A stretch of DNA of 10,687 nucleotides. Source: Akkermansia sp. (GTDB taxonomy: Bacteria > Verrucomicrobiota > Verrucomicrobiia > Verrucomicrobiales > Akkermansiaceae). The position numbers were made by a program, and so were the translations under genes. This document shows, in pieces, positions 1 through 8,641 of this stretch (position 1 is the stretch's first letter; every line of letters begins with the position of its first letter). The stretch spans positions 1-10,687 of the forward strand of contig JAIFNK010000188.1 in NCBI GenBank assembly GCA_020047775.1, given 5' to 3'. The notes beneath the pieces were generated by a model. It searched no databases and was not told the origin of the DNA. It was given only the letters and a program-made list of their open reading frames with translations.

Positions 1-113
1 TGGTGCAATGCCGGGTCGGGCGCAGTTATGATGAGAAGAGCGGCCAGATCACCAACATCGAGAACTGGGTGGTGAAGGTGGATCGCGACAAGTTAGTGGA
101 GGCCTTGTCATGA
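1..113 (+). CDS. C-terminal end of an unidentified protein, possibly JetC (Wadjet ATPase)
   Basis: The frame read from base 3 is open to a TGA at 111-113 and gives 36 residues, ending in VEALS. Codon use looks coding, with mostly G/C third positions like the genes around it. The fragment contains no diagnostic motif: it is a short polar tail with an IENWVVKV stretch. The only clue to identity is position. In Wadjet operons the SMC-like ATPase JetC usually comes directly before JetD, and the next gene here is JetD-like. An ATG at 110-112 overlaps this stop as ATGA, which suggests the two genes were once translationally coupled. The assignment to JetC is inference from gene order only; the fragment could be another gene. 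Confidence 0.5.
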   Translation, partial: VQCRVGRSYDEKSGQITNIENWVVKVDRDKLVEALS

Positions 114-116
114 GAC

Positions 117-193
117 TCTTCGTTCGTAGTCCCGCCTTCAGGCGGTCTTCCGCGGAGCCCAAGACCGCCTGAAGGCGGGACTACGTACGAAGA
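117..193. repeat. REP-like inverted repeat (33-bp arms) abutting the jetD start
   Basis: The arms at 117-149 and 161-193 are complementary over 33 bp with one mismatch (124 against 186). The inner 25 bp (125-149 and 161-185) match perfectly around an 11-nt loop. Each arm also contains a smaller hairpin, CCGCC-TTCA-GGCGG at 132-145 on the left. The element fills the space between the upstream stop and the jetD ATG, whose A is the last paired base. It resembles the dispersed palindromic (REP/MITE-like) repeats of many bacterial genomes. As RNA it would form a very stable hairpin that could end transcription or hide the jetD start. No T-run follows it, so it is not a classical intrinsic terminator. 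Copy number elsewhere is unknown. Confidence 0.85.
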
Positions 194-1395
194 TGAAGAC
201 TCGCTCCTGGCTCGCTGAACTTCACCGCCGATGGCACGCGGCGCGCGGCAAGCGGGTAAGCGAGGCGAACCGGGCGTTTTCGGTGGATTGGATCAAGCTG
301 TTGGAGGCAGCGGACATCACCAGCGCGGAGGATCAGGCGACCGCGGCGCGGGAAGCGGAGGCGTGCGGACAGCTGGTTTTGAAACGACACCGTTACCGGA
401 AATATCTAATCGAGCGGGTCACGCTGCCGCTGGCTTCCGAGTCGTGGTTGATCGAGCGCTTCGGCGGGATGGCGAGTCGGGATTTGTTGGCAAGTTCGCT
501 GGACATCGTCGCTGAATTTGGCGGGCGCTGTCATTCAAGGTTTCCGGCGGAATGGGCGGCATTGTGCGAATCGCTGCGCGTGCTGTTTTCTGAAGGTCGT
601 TCGCTCCGCCCGTTCTACTGGAATCGTCCTGAGACCTTGAGGCACTTGCTGGAGGTGGTGCGGAACCTGAGCGAACGCGAGTGGCCGGCGGGCACTTTGA
701 TCCGGGCCGCGAGTGTGGACATCGGGCTGGATTCAAAATTACTCGAACGCCATCAGCGGATATTTGAATCCGGATTGGCGCGCTTGTTCGGCACGGAAAT
801 TCCGCTGAAATCACTCGGCCTCGTGGCGGGTGATTCGCATGTCGAACTGCACGGCCCGGTGTGCCTGCATTTCCCGGACGGCAGCGTGCATGACTTCGAC
901 GGACTGACGAACGTGCTCATCTCCGCTGCCGATTTGGCGCGGTGCTCGTCGGTTTCCACCACGGCCGAGCGGCTGCTGAGCATCGAGAACCGCAAGACGA
1001 CCTTCCGTCAATACGCCGCGGTGAACCGGGACCGGCGGATGTTGATTGCGAGCAGTTCGTATCCAACTCATGCGTTTCGGAATCTGTTGGAAAAGCTTCC
1101 GGCTTCCCTGCCGCACGATCATTTCGGGGATACCGATCCGGCGGGCTGGCATATTTTGTTGAAGCTGCGGGAAGCGACGCCGAGGCCGGTTGGGACGTTT
1201 CAGATGAAATGGCGGCCGGCTTCGACGCCGAGTCCGCTGACGCCGTTTGACCGGAAGTTGCTGGAAAAACTCCTATCAGCCCCCTTGTTGTCGGATGTGA
1301 GGACGGAGATCCGCGTCATCGCCGAGCGGGGGGATCGCGGCGATTTCGAGCAGGAAACGCTCGGGCCACCCGGAGGGATGGAGCGCTGGCCTTAG
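193..1395 (+). CDS. jetD: JetD-like Wadjet nuclease subunit (DUF3322/DUF2220 family)
   Basis: This is a 400-residue protein with the layout of JetD, the DNA-cleaving subunit of Wadjet (JetABCD/MksBEFG). In that system an SMC-like complex recognises small circular DNA and JetD cuts it. Residues 1-160 are a helical, arginine-rich N-terminal part like the DUF3322 arm. Residues 175-190 (DIGLDSKLLERH) match the DUF2220 'dSKflE' signature. The TOPRIM-like core has Glu265 in SIEN and the GDTDPAG motif at 312-318, giving Asp313 and Asp315 as metal ligands. A C-terminal FEQETL at 385-390 also fits the family. All expected catalytic residues are present, so it looks functional. ATG 193 is the only standard start in this frame after the stop at 127-129. 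No good Shine-Dalgarno is visible and the upstream inverted repeat reaches the ATG. The last five residues (MERWP) fall in a second inverted repeat. The gene is convergent with gyrA and overlaps its stop. Confidence 0.82.
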   Translation: MKTRSWLAELHRRWHAARGKRVSEANRAFSVDWIKLLEAADITSAEDQATAAREAEACGQLVLKRHRYRKYLIERVTLPLASESWLIERFGGMASRDLLASSLDIVAEFGGRCHSRFPAEWAALCESLRVLFSEGRSLRPFYWNRPETLRHLLEVVRNLSEREWPAGTLIRAASVDIGLDSKLLERHQRIFESGLARLFGTEIPLKSLGLVAGDSHVELHGPVCLHFPDGSVHDFDGLTNVLISAADLARCSSVSTTAERLLSIENRKTTFRQYAAVNRDRRMLIASSSYPTHAFRNLLEKLPASLPHDHFGDTDPAGWHILLKLREATPRPVGTFQMKWRPASTPSPLTPFDRKLLEKLLSAPLLSDVRTEIRVIAERGDRGDFEQETLGPPGGMERWP

Positions 1396-1493
1396 CCGGC
1401 CTGTTCATCGTTCGAAGGTTCATCGTTCGAAGGTTCATCGTTCGAAGGTTCATCGTTCGAAGGTTCATCCTCGCCGGCTGAAGCCAGCGCTCC
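1380..1493. repeat. Inverted repeat (21-bp arms) spanning the jetD/gyrA 3' junction
   Basis: The arm at 1380-1400 (GGAGCGCTGGC...AGCCGGC) is the reverse complement of 1473-1493 with two mismatches out of 21. Looser similarity continues outward (CCGGAGG against CCGAAGG). The arms enclose 72 bp, mostly a 15-bp tandem repeat. Each arm has a small internal palindrome; on the right it is GGCT-GA-AGCC at 1476-1485. The shape recalls the repeat at the jetD start, but the sequence differs. The arms encode the last five residues of JetD and, on the other strand, GyrA residues 851-858 and the final QAG. It could act as a bidirectional transcription barrier between the convergent genes, since no other terminator is visible there. 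That role is inference. Confidence 0.75.
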
Positions 1494-4043
1494 TTCGGAG
1501 TCCTCGCCATCGGGGATGACGATGGAGATGTCCTGGAGTTTTTCATTGCCTTTGAGTGTTAGGAGTTTCACGCCCTGGGTGACGCGTCCGGTCTCGCGGA
1601 TGTCGCTCACCCGGATGCGGATGCTTTGGCCGCTGGAGGTCATGAGCATCAGTTCATCCTCTTCGGTCACGGTCACCGCGCCGATCAGCGGGCCGGATTT
1701 CTCGGTGACGTTCATGGCTTTGACACCCTTGCCTCCGCGGAAGGTTTTCCGATAGTCTTCGAACGGCGAGCGCTTGCCGATGCCGTTTTCGGAGGCGATG
1801 AGCAGGGTGGCGCCGGTGGTTGCCACGGCGAGTCCCACCACATAATCGTCCTCCGCGATGCGGATGCCGCGCACGCCCATGGACGCGCGGCCTTGCGAGC
1901 GGGCGTCATTTTCATCGAAGTGGACGCTCATGCCCTTGTGGGTGACGAGCAGGATATTGTCCGAGCCGCAAGTGAGGCGGACGCCGATCAACTCGTTTCC
2001 TTCCTCGAGGATGATGGCGTTGAGGCCGGCCTGCCTGTAGTTGCGGAAATCATTGAGCGGCGTCTTCTTGATCTTGCCGGTGCGGGTGGCGAAGAAGACG
2101 AAGCCGGCGTCCTCGCGGAAGGTGATGTCGTTGCCATCTTCGTCCACCTTGCGTTCCAAGCGGAGCAGCGCGGCAACTTTTTCCTCGGGTTGGAGGTTGA
2201 GCACATTCTGAATGCTGCGTCCTGTGGAGGTGCGGGAACCTTCCGGAAGTTGATACACCCGCTCGACATACATGCGGCCGGTGTTGGTGAAGAATAATAG
2301 ATAGTCGTGGGCTTGGACGCTGAAGAGGTGCTCGATGAAATCGGCGGCTTCGTCCTTCTTTCCACCACGCGTTTCCATGCCCTTGAGCCCCTTGCCGCCG
2401 CGGCCCTGGACGCGGTATTCACTGGAGAGGGTGCGCTTGATGTAGCCGCGGTGGGAGAGGGTGACGATCATCGCGTCGTTGGCGATGAGGTCTTCCATGG
2501 CGACCTCGCCGACTTCGGCGACGATGTTGCATCGGCGCGGCGTGGCGAACTTGTCTTTGATGGCGCGGAGTTCGTCCTTGATGATGACGAGCACGCGTTC
2601 CTCGCGGGCGAGGATGTCCAGCAGGTCCAGGATATCAGCGAGCACGGCATCGTATTCCGCTTTCACCTTGTCGCGCTCCATGCCGGTGAGCTGGTAGAGG
2701 CGGAGTTCGAGGATGGCGTTGACCTGGCGCTCGCTGAAGAAGTAGGTGTCGCCGGAAATCGTCGGTTGTGAGCGGATCAGGATTCCAAGCCCCTCGGCGG
2801 TGGCGAGAGGGAAACTGTAGGCGGCGAGACGCTCGCGGGCTTCGTCGCGGTTTTTCGAGGAGCGGATGATTTTGATGAAATCATCGAGGTGGCCGAGCGC
2901 GAGCAGGAAGGCTTCCAGCAATTCGGCGCGTTCTTCGGCCTTGCCCAGCAAGTAACGGGTCCGGCGGATGACGACCTCGCGGCGGTGCTCGATGTAGGCG
3001 TCGATGGCCTCCTTGAGTGAGAGCTGTTTGGGGCGGTTTTTGTGGATCGCCAGCATGTTCACGGAGAACGAGGTCTCCATGGAGGTGAGTTTGAAAAGCT
3101 GGGCCATGACCACCTGCGGGCGGGCGTCGCGCTTGAGCTCGATTTCAATGCAGGTGTCCTCGGCGGAGAGGTCGCGCATGCCGGAGATGCCGGTGAGGAC
3201 CTTTTCGTTGACGAGTTCGGCGATGCGTTCCTGGAGGGTGGCGCGGTTCACGCCGTAAGGGACGCCGCGGATGATAATCATCGAGCGACCGTTGGCGTTT
3301 TCCTCGATCTCCATTTTGCCGCGCATGCGCATGGAGCCGCGGCCGGTGCGGAAGTATTCCTCGATGCCGCGGATGCCGCGGATCTCGCAGGCGACCGGGA
3401 AGTCCGGGCCCTTGATGTATTGCATCAGCTCGGGCAGCGTGATCTCGGCATGGTCGATCTGGGCGCAAATGGCGTCCACGACTTCGCCGAGGTTGTGCGA
3501 GGCGAGGTTGGTGGCCATGCCGACGGCGATGCCGGTGCCGCCGTTGACGAGAAAGTTAGGAAAAGCCGAGGGCAGCACGGTTGGCTCGGTCTGCGAGCCG
3601 TCGTAGTTCGGTTGGAAATCGACGGTGTCCTTGTCGAGGTCCTCCATCATCGCCATGCCCAGAGGGTGGAGGCGGGCTTCGGTGTAACGCATGGAAGCCG
3701 CGGAATCGCCTTCCACGGAACCGAAGTTGCCCTGGCCGTCGACAAGCATGTCGCGCATCGACCATGGCTGGCCCATGTAAACGAGGGTCGAGTAGATCGA
3801 CTGGTCGCCGTGCGGGTGGAAGTTACCCATCGTTTCACCGACGATTTTGGCGCACTTGACGTGAGGCTTGCCGGGGCCGACGCCGAGCTGGCGCATGGCA
3901 TAGAGCACGCGGCGCTGGGAGGGCTTGAGACCGTCGCGGACATCCGGCAGGGCGCGCGAGATGATGACGGACATCGAGTATTCCAGGAACGAATTGGAGA
4001 GTTCTTCGGCGACGTTGATGGGCTTGATGTTAGCTTCGGACAT
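1392..4043 (-). CDS. gyrA: DNA gyrase subunit A
   Basis: GyrA is the breakage-reunion subunit of DNA gyrase, which with GyrB introduces negative supercoils using ATP. The product is 883 residues, near the usual 800-900. The N-terminal winged-helix/tower region holds the catalytic tyrosine, Tyr120 in ASMRYTEARL, and the IAVGMATN signature near 172-179. The C-terminal beta-pinwheel begins around 525 with a GyrA box, QGRGGKG at 546-552, one residue off the canonical QRRGGKG. Later blades include GKIKKTPL, GMSVHF and GIGKRSPF. The box supports GyrA over ParC. At the quinolone site HPHGDQSIYS, Gln81 and Ser85 stand where E. coli has Ser83 and Asp87. The C-terminus ends in four DEPSN repeats encoded by tandem DNA repeats. 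I chose ATG 4043. A TTG at 4070 would add nine residues read through flanking heptamer repeats and is unlikely. No Shine-Dalgarno is evident. The four-helix gene ends 23 nt upstream, so cotranscription is likely. Confidence 0.96.
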   Translation of the reverse strand: MSEANIKPINVAEELSNSFLEYSMSVIISRALPDVRDGLKPSQRRVLYAMRQLGVGPGKPHVKCAKIVGETMGNFHPHGDQSIYSTLVYMGQPWSMRDMLVDGQGNFGSVEGDSAASMRYTEARLHPLGMAMMEDLDKDTVDFQPNYDGSQTEPTVLPSAFPNFLVNGGTGIAVGMATNLASHNLGEVVDAICAQIDHAEITLPELMQYIKGPDFPVACEIRGIRGIEEYFRTGRGSMRMRGKMEIEENANGRSMIIIRGVPYGVNRATLQERIAELVNEKVLTGISGMRDLSAEDTCIEIELKRDARPQVVMAQLFKLTSMETSFSVNMLAIHKNRPKQLSLKEAIDAYIEHRREVVIRRTRYLLGKAEERAELLEAFLLALGHLDDFIKIIRSSKNRDEARERLAAYSFPLATAEGLGILIRSQPTISGDTYFFSERQVNAILELRLYQLTGMERDKVKAEYDAVLADILDLLDILAREERVLVIIKDELRAIKDKFATPRRCNIVAEVGEVAMEDLIANDAMIVTLSHRGYIKRTLSSEYRVQGRGGKGLKGMETRGGKKDEAADFIEHLFSVQAHDYLLFFTNTGRMYVERVYQLPEGSRTSTGRSIQNVLNLQPEEKVAALLRLERKVDEDGNDITFREDAGFVFFATRTGKIKKTPLNDFRNYRQAGLNAIILEEGNELIGVRLTCGSDNILLVTHKGMSVHFDENDARSQGRASMGVRGIRIAEDDYVVGLAVATTGATLLIASENGIGKRSPFEDYRKTFRGGKGVKAMNVTEKSGPLIGAVTVTEEDELMLMTSSGQSIRIRVSDIRETGRVTQGVKLLTLKGNEKLQDISIVIPDGEDSEGALASAGEDEPSNDEPSNDEPSNDEPSNDEQAG
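1404..1469. repeat. 15-bp tandem repeat, 4.4 copies, in the 3' end of gyrA
   Basis: Four identical copies of TTCATCGTTCGAAGG occupy 1404-1463, followed by a partial copy (TTCATC) to 1469. Each unit contains the palindrome TTCGAA. The unit length is a multiple of three, so on the - strand it encodes exact DEPSN pentapeptides (GyrA residues 859-878) and any gain or loss of units would stay in frame. Perfect identity, including third codon positions, indicates recent slippage rather than selected protein repeats. The array lies between the arms of the 1380-1493 inverted repeat. Confidence 0.95.
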
Positions 4044-4056
4044 GGGGAAAGTTAAT

Positions 4057-4084
4057 GGGTCAAGGGTCAAGAGTCATGGGTGTC
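4057..4084. repeat. Degenerate heptamer array, left flank of the four-helix gene
   Basis: Four consecutive 7-nt units are visible: GGGTCAA, GGGTCAA, GAGTCAT and GGGTGTC. On the - strand they read as TTGACCC-type heptamers. The array contains the stop codon of the four-helix-bundle gene, whose last residues (THDS) are simply repeat sequence read in frame. It also contains the spurious TTG upstream of gyrA. A related array in the opposite orientation lies at 4447-4481. Confidence 0.7.
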
Positions 4085-4444
4085 AGACTGCGGACCGATG
4101 GATTTAATGTAGGCATTGAGGCGTTTGCGGAGGGATTCGAGATCGCGGTAGAGCTGACGGGCTTGTTCGGAATCGACAAGTTCGCGGCGGGCGGCCTTTT
4201 CGAGCCAAGTTTGGGATTCGACGAGCGAACCCCGGCTGTAATAGCAGAATTTCTGGTTCTCTTTGTAATGAAACCTGCCGTGACCTTCTGAGATGTTGGC
4301 CGCTATGGAGTCAATCGAGCGCACGAACTGTTTGCCAACGGTGTCCTTGGCCAGGAAGTCCCAAATGACCACCCAATTCCAAACGATCTCCCCGAGACGC
4401 ATCGCCTCGCGGTAGATTTCCAGATCGTTCAAGGACTTACTCAT
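4067..4444 (-). CDS. Four-helix-bundle protein (S23 / 23S rRNA intervening-sequence protein family)
   Basis: This 125-residue, mostly helical protein shows the family signature near its middle: VRSIDSIAANISEGHGR (residues 41-57, approximately), then a GSLVESQTWLEKA segment. These match the usual 'QlrRA..SI..NIaEG.gR' and 'GSl.E' motifs. Members occur inside 23S rRNA intervening sequences, as accessory proteins (Avd) of diversity-generating retroelements, and as scattered solo genes. The solo genes have no settled function. Neither an rRNA nor a reverse transcriptase is seen nearby, so this is a solo member. It starts at ATG 4444 with a GAAGAG stretch a few bases upstream as a modest ribosome site. 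It lies between gyrB (42 nt upstream) and gyrA, on the same strand. Codon use is less GC-biased than in the gyrase genes (ATA, TCA, GTT appear), and it is bracketed by inverted heptamer arrays. Both suggest it arrived as a cassette. Confidence 0.88.
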   Translation of the reverse strand: MSKSLNDLEIYREAMRLGEIVWNWVVIWDFLAKDTVGKQFVRSIDSIAANISEGHGRFHYKENQKFCYYSRGSLVESQTWLEKAARRELVDSEQARQLYRDLESLRKRLNAYIKSIGPQSDTHDS

Positions 4445-4446
4445 AT

Positions 4447-4481
4447 TGACTCTTCACTCATGACCCGTGACCCATGACTGA
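4447..4481. repeat. Degenerate heptamer array, right flank of the four-helix gene
   Basis: Five 7-nt units in a row read TGACTCT, TCACTCA, TGACCCG, TGACCCA and TGACTGA. They are the inverted counterpart of the array at 4057-4084: ACCCATGACT at 4470-4479 is the exact reverse complement of 4072-4081, and TGACTCTT at 4447-4454 is that of 4069-4076. The array fills the gap between the gyrB stop and the start of the four-helix gene and supplies that gene's ribosome-binding region. Confidence 0.7.
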
Positions 4482-4486
4482 TGTCG

Positions 4487-7141
<2,655 letters not shown>

Positions 7142-7504
7142 CTAATAGCTCATCCAGTCCTTCATGAACCAAGTCACCAGCAGGCAGGCGCAAAAGACTA
7201 AAACAAACAGCAGGAAGATGCGGAGAATTCTGAAGGATTCCCTTCTGTCCAAGTGCTGATAGTCGATCGCCGAGTCCGCGATGACCCGGCCTTTCCCGCA
7301 TCGTGACGGGCCTTTCCGGAAGGTTTCGCCGCGGTTGAAGGCACCTTCCGGAGGGGCTGTTTGGAGGCTCGGGGCGGTGACGGGTGAGCGGCAGACGGGA
7401 CAGGGGCCCGTGACACCGGCCAAGTGACTCTCCAGCGATAACGTCACGCTGCAGGCCGGACATTTGAAAATGAGCTGCTCGGGGGGAGTCTGACCTTGTA
7501 ACAC
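7142..7504 (-). CDS. Small zinc-ribbon protein with a C-terminal membrane anchor
   Basis: This 120-residue protein is of unknown function. Cys15-x2-Cys18 (FKCPAC) and Cys35-x2-Cys38 (GPCPVC) form a four-cysteine zinc ribbon. A polar, proline-rich linker with basic patches follows (about 40-90). A single hydrophobic helix, roughly 92-113 (RILRIFLLFVLVFCACLLV), lies near the C-terminus and leaves only a short tail. It is probably a cytoplasmic zinc ribbon tethered to the inner membrane. The start is GTG 7504, with AAGG about 10 nt upstream. It lies between RNase D (63-nt gap) and gyrB on the same strand. No enzymatic motif is visible and I do not recognise a named family. Zinc-ribbon-plus-TM proteins of this size are common in this kind of genome. 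Confidence 0.75.
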   Translation of the reverse strand: MLQGQTPPEQLIFKCPACSVTLSLESHLAGVTGPCPVCRSPVTAPSLQTAPPEGAFNRGETFRKGPSRCGKGRVIADSAIDYQHLDRRESFRILRIFLLFVLVFCACLLVTWFMKDWMSY

Positions 7505-7567
7505 GCGCGAACCTTATGGGTTCTCCCGAACGAGCTCAAGTGACAAGATAGACAAGATTCTCCGACA

Positions 7568-8641
7568 CTATTCCATGCCGAGAACCTCGCGCTGCCAGTT
7601 GAGCAGAACATCAGCGGATTTGGCTTCGCCAGCGGCGAGATACTCCAGGACGGCGCGGGGGGCGATCAAGGAGCCCTCGATATCCAGCTTAACCGCGGCC
7701 TGTTCGCGGGCCCTGATGAGCTCATCCACTTTGCGCTCGAAATCGCGGTCGCGCTTGCGTCGCTTGCCACAGGGGCGCTCCGGCCACTCGGATTCCGGAG
7801 TTTGCTTGGCTTCGGCGAGTGCGAGACGGAAGCGTTTCACCCGGTCCGGACGGAAATGAGTGGGGGCGGAAATCGATTTTCCGGCATCCAGGTCGAGACT
7901 CCATTCGAGGAGCTGCCGGTTCGGGGCGACCATGAAGGACGGGCGGTCCCACGATTTTGCCTCGCCGTCCCGCCAATGCCAGAGTGCCCGCAGGCAGGTG
8001 AGGCCGTAGCCGTTCAACTTGCCGGAGCCTTGGACGCGCCAGTTTTCCTCCTTGGAATCATCCCGGTCAAGGACCCGCTGGCGGGCTGCCAGGCAGCTTT
8101 CCTCGAACCATTCGTAGCGGCCCTTTTCCTTGAGGGAGCCGACGATCATGTCGCCCATTTCCAAAAGATAGTGCACGTCGTTGAGTGCGTATTCGACCAT
8201 CGTGGGCGACAGCGGGCGCTTGCCCCAATCGGCTTTCTGCGAGGATTTTGAGAGCTCGACACCGAAGTAGTGGTTGACCAGGTCACCCAGACCAAACCGC
8301 CGGACGCCGAGCAGCCTCGCGCCGATTTGGGTGTCGTAAACCACAGCGGGAAGTTTGCCAAACTGGCGCTTGAACATCGTCATGTCGTAGTCGGCGCCGT
8401 GCATCCAGACAACCGCTTCCCCGAGATAATCCCCCAAGGAGGACAAGTCCTCGATGGCCAGCGGATCGATCAGGACGCATTGATGGCGGTCGGCGAACTG
8501 GACCAGGCAGAGCGATTCGCGGTAGCGGTGGAGGCTGTCCGCTTCGGTATCAATCGCGCAGATCGGCCGATCCGAGCCATTCCTGCTGGCCCTGAGATGA
8601 CTCTCCAAGCGATCTGCGGTGTCAATCATGTCCGAACTCAT
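7568..8641 (-). CDS. rnd: Ribonuclease D (DEDDy 3'-5' exoribonuclease)
   Basis: RNase D trims the 3' ends of tRNA precursors and other small RNAs in the cytoplasm. The product has 357 residues (E. coli Rnd has 375). The three exonuclease motifs are all present: Exo I with Asp31 and Glu33 (IDTEADSL), Exo II with Asp84 (MHGADYDM) and Exo III with Tyr151 and Asp155 (YALNDVHYLL). The tyrosine places it in the DEDDy class. An HRDC-type helical region follows at about 205-275 (GLTCLRALWHWRD and PNRQLLEW), then a basic stretch (CGKRRKRDRDFERK, 291-304) and a second helical HRDC-like tail. I chose ATG 8641. A TTG one codon upstream is also open but unlikely. No clear Shine-Dalgarno is present. It is transcribed in the direction of the zinc-ribbon gene and gyrB. 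Confidence 0.93.
   Translation of the reverse strand: MSSDMIDTADRLESHLRASRNGSDRPICAIDTEADSLHRYRESLCLVQFADRHQCVLIDPLAIEDLSSLGDYLGEAVVWMHGADYDMTMFKRQFGKLPAVVYDTQIGARLLGVRRFGLGDLVNHYFGVELSKSSQKADWGKRPLSPTMVEYALNDVHYLLEMGDMIVGSLKEKGRYEWFEESCLAARQRVLDRDDSKEENWRVQGSGKLNGYGLTCLRALWHWRDGEAKSWDRPSFMVAPNRQLLEWSLDLDAGKSISAPTHFRPDRVKRFRLALAEAKQTPESEWPERPCGKRRKRDRDFERKVDELIRAREQAAVKLDIEGSLIAPRAVLEYLAAGEAKSADVLLNWQREVLGME

Noticed and set aside
125..185. Intrinsic terminator between the upstream gene and jetD
   Set aside because: The hairpin is strong but no T-run follows on either strand, and the arms are far longer than a normal terminator stem. A repeat element fits better.
1404..1469. CRISPR-like array
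   Set aside because: Units are contiguous 15-mers without spacers and encode an in-frame peptide repeat. This is a simple tandem repeat.
3042..4055. A 337-codon open frame on the + strand opposite gyrA
   Set aside because: The translation is dominated by A, V, G, D, H and E in a way typical of the reverse complement of a GC3-rich gene. It has no family motifs, while GyrA on the other strand is unambiguous.
4044..4070. TTG start for gyrA that adds nine residues
   Set aside because: The extra codons are read through the heptamer repeat and do not resemble a GyrA N-terminus; ATG 4043 begins the conserved region.
4067..4444. Avd protein of a diversity-generating retroelement
   Set aside because: No reverse transcriptase, template repeat or variable repeat is visible; the flanking genes are gyrase subunits.
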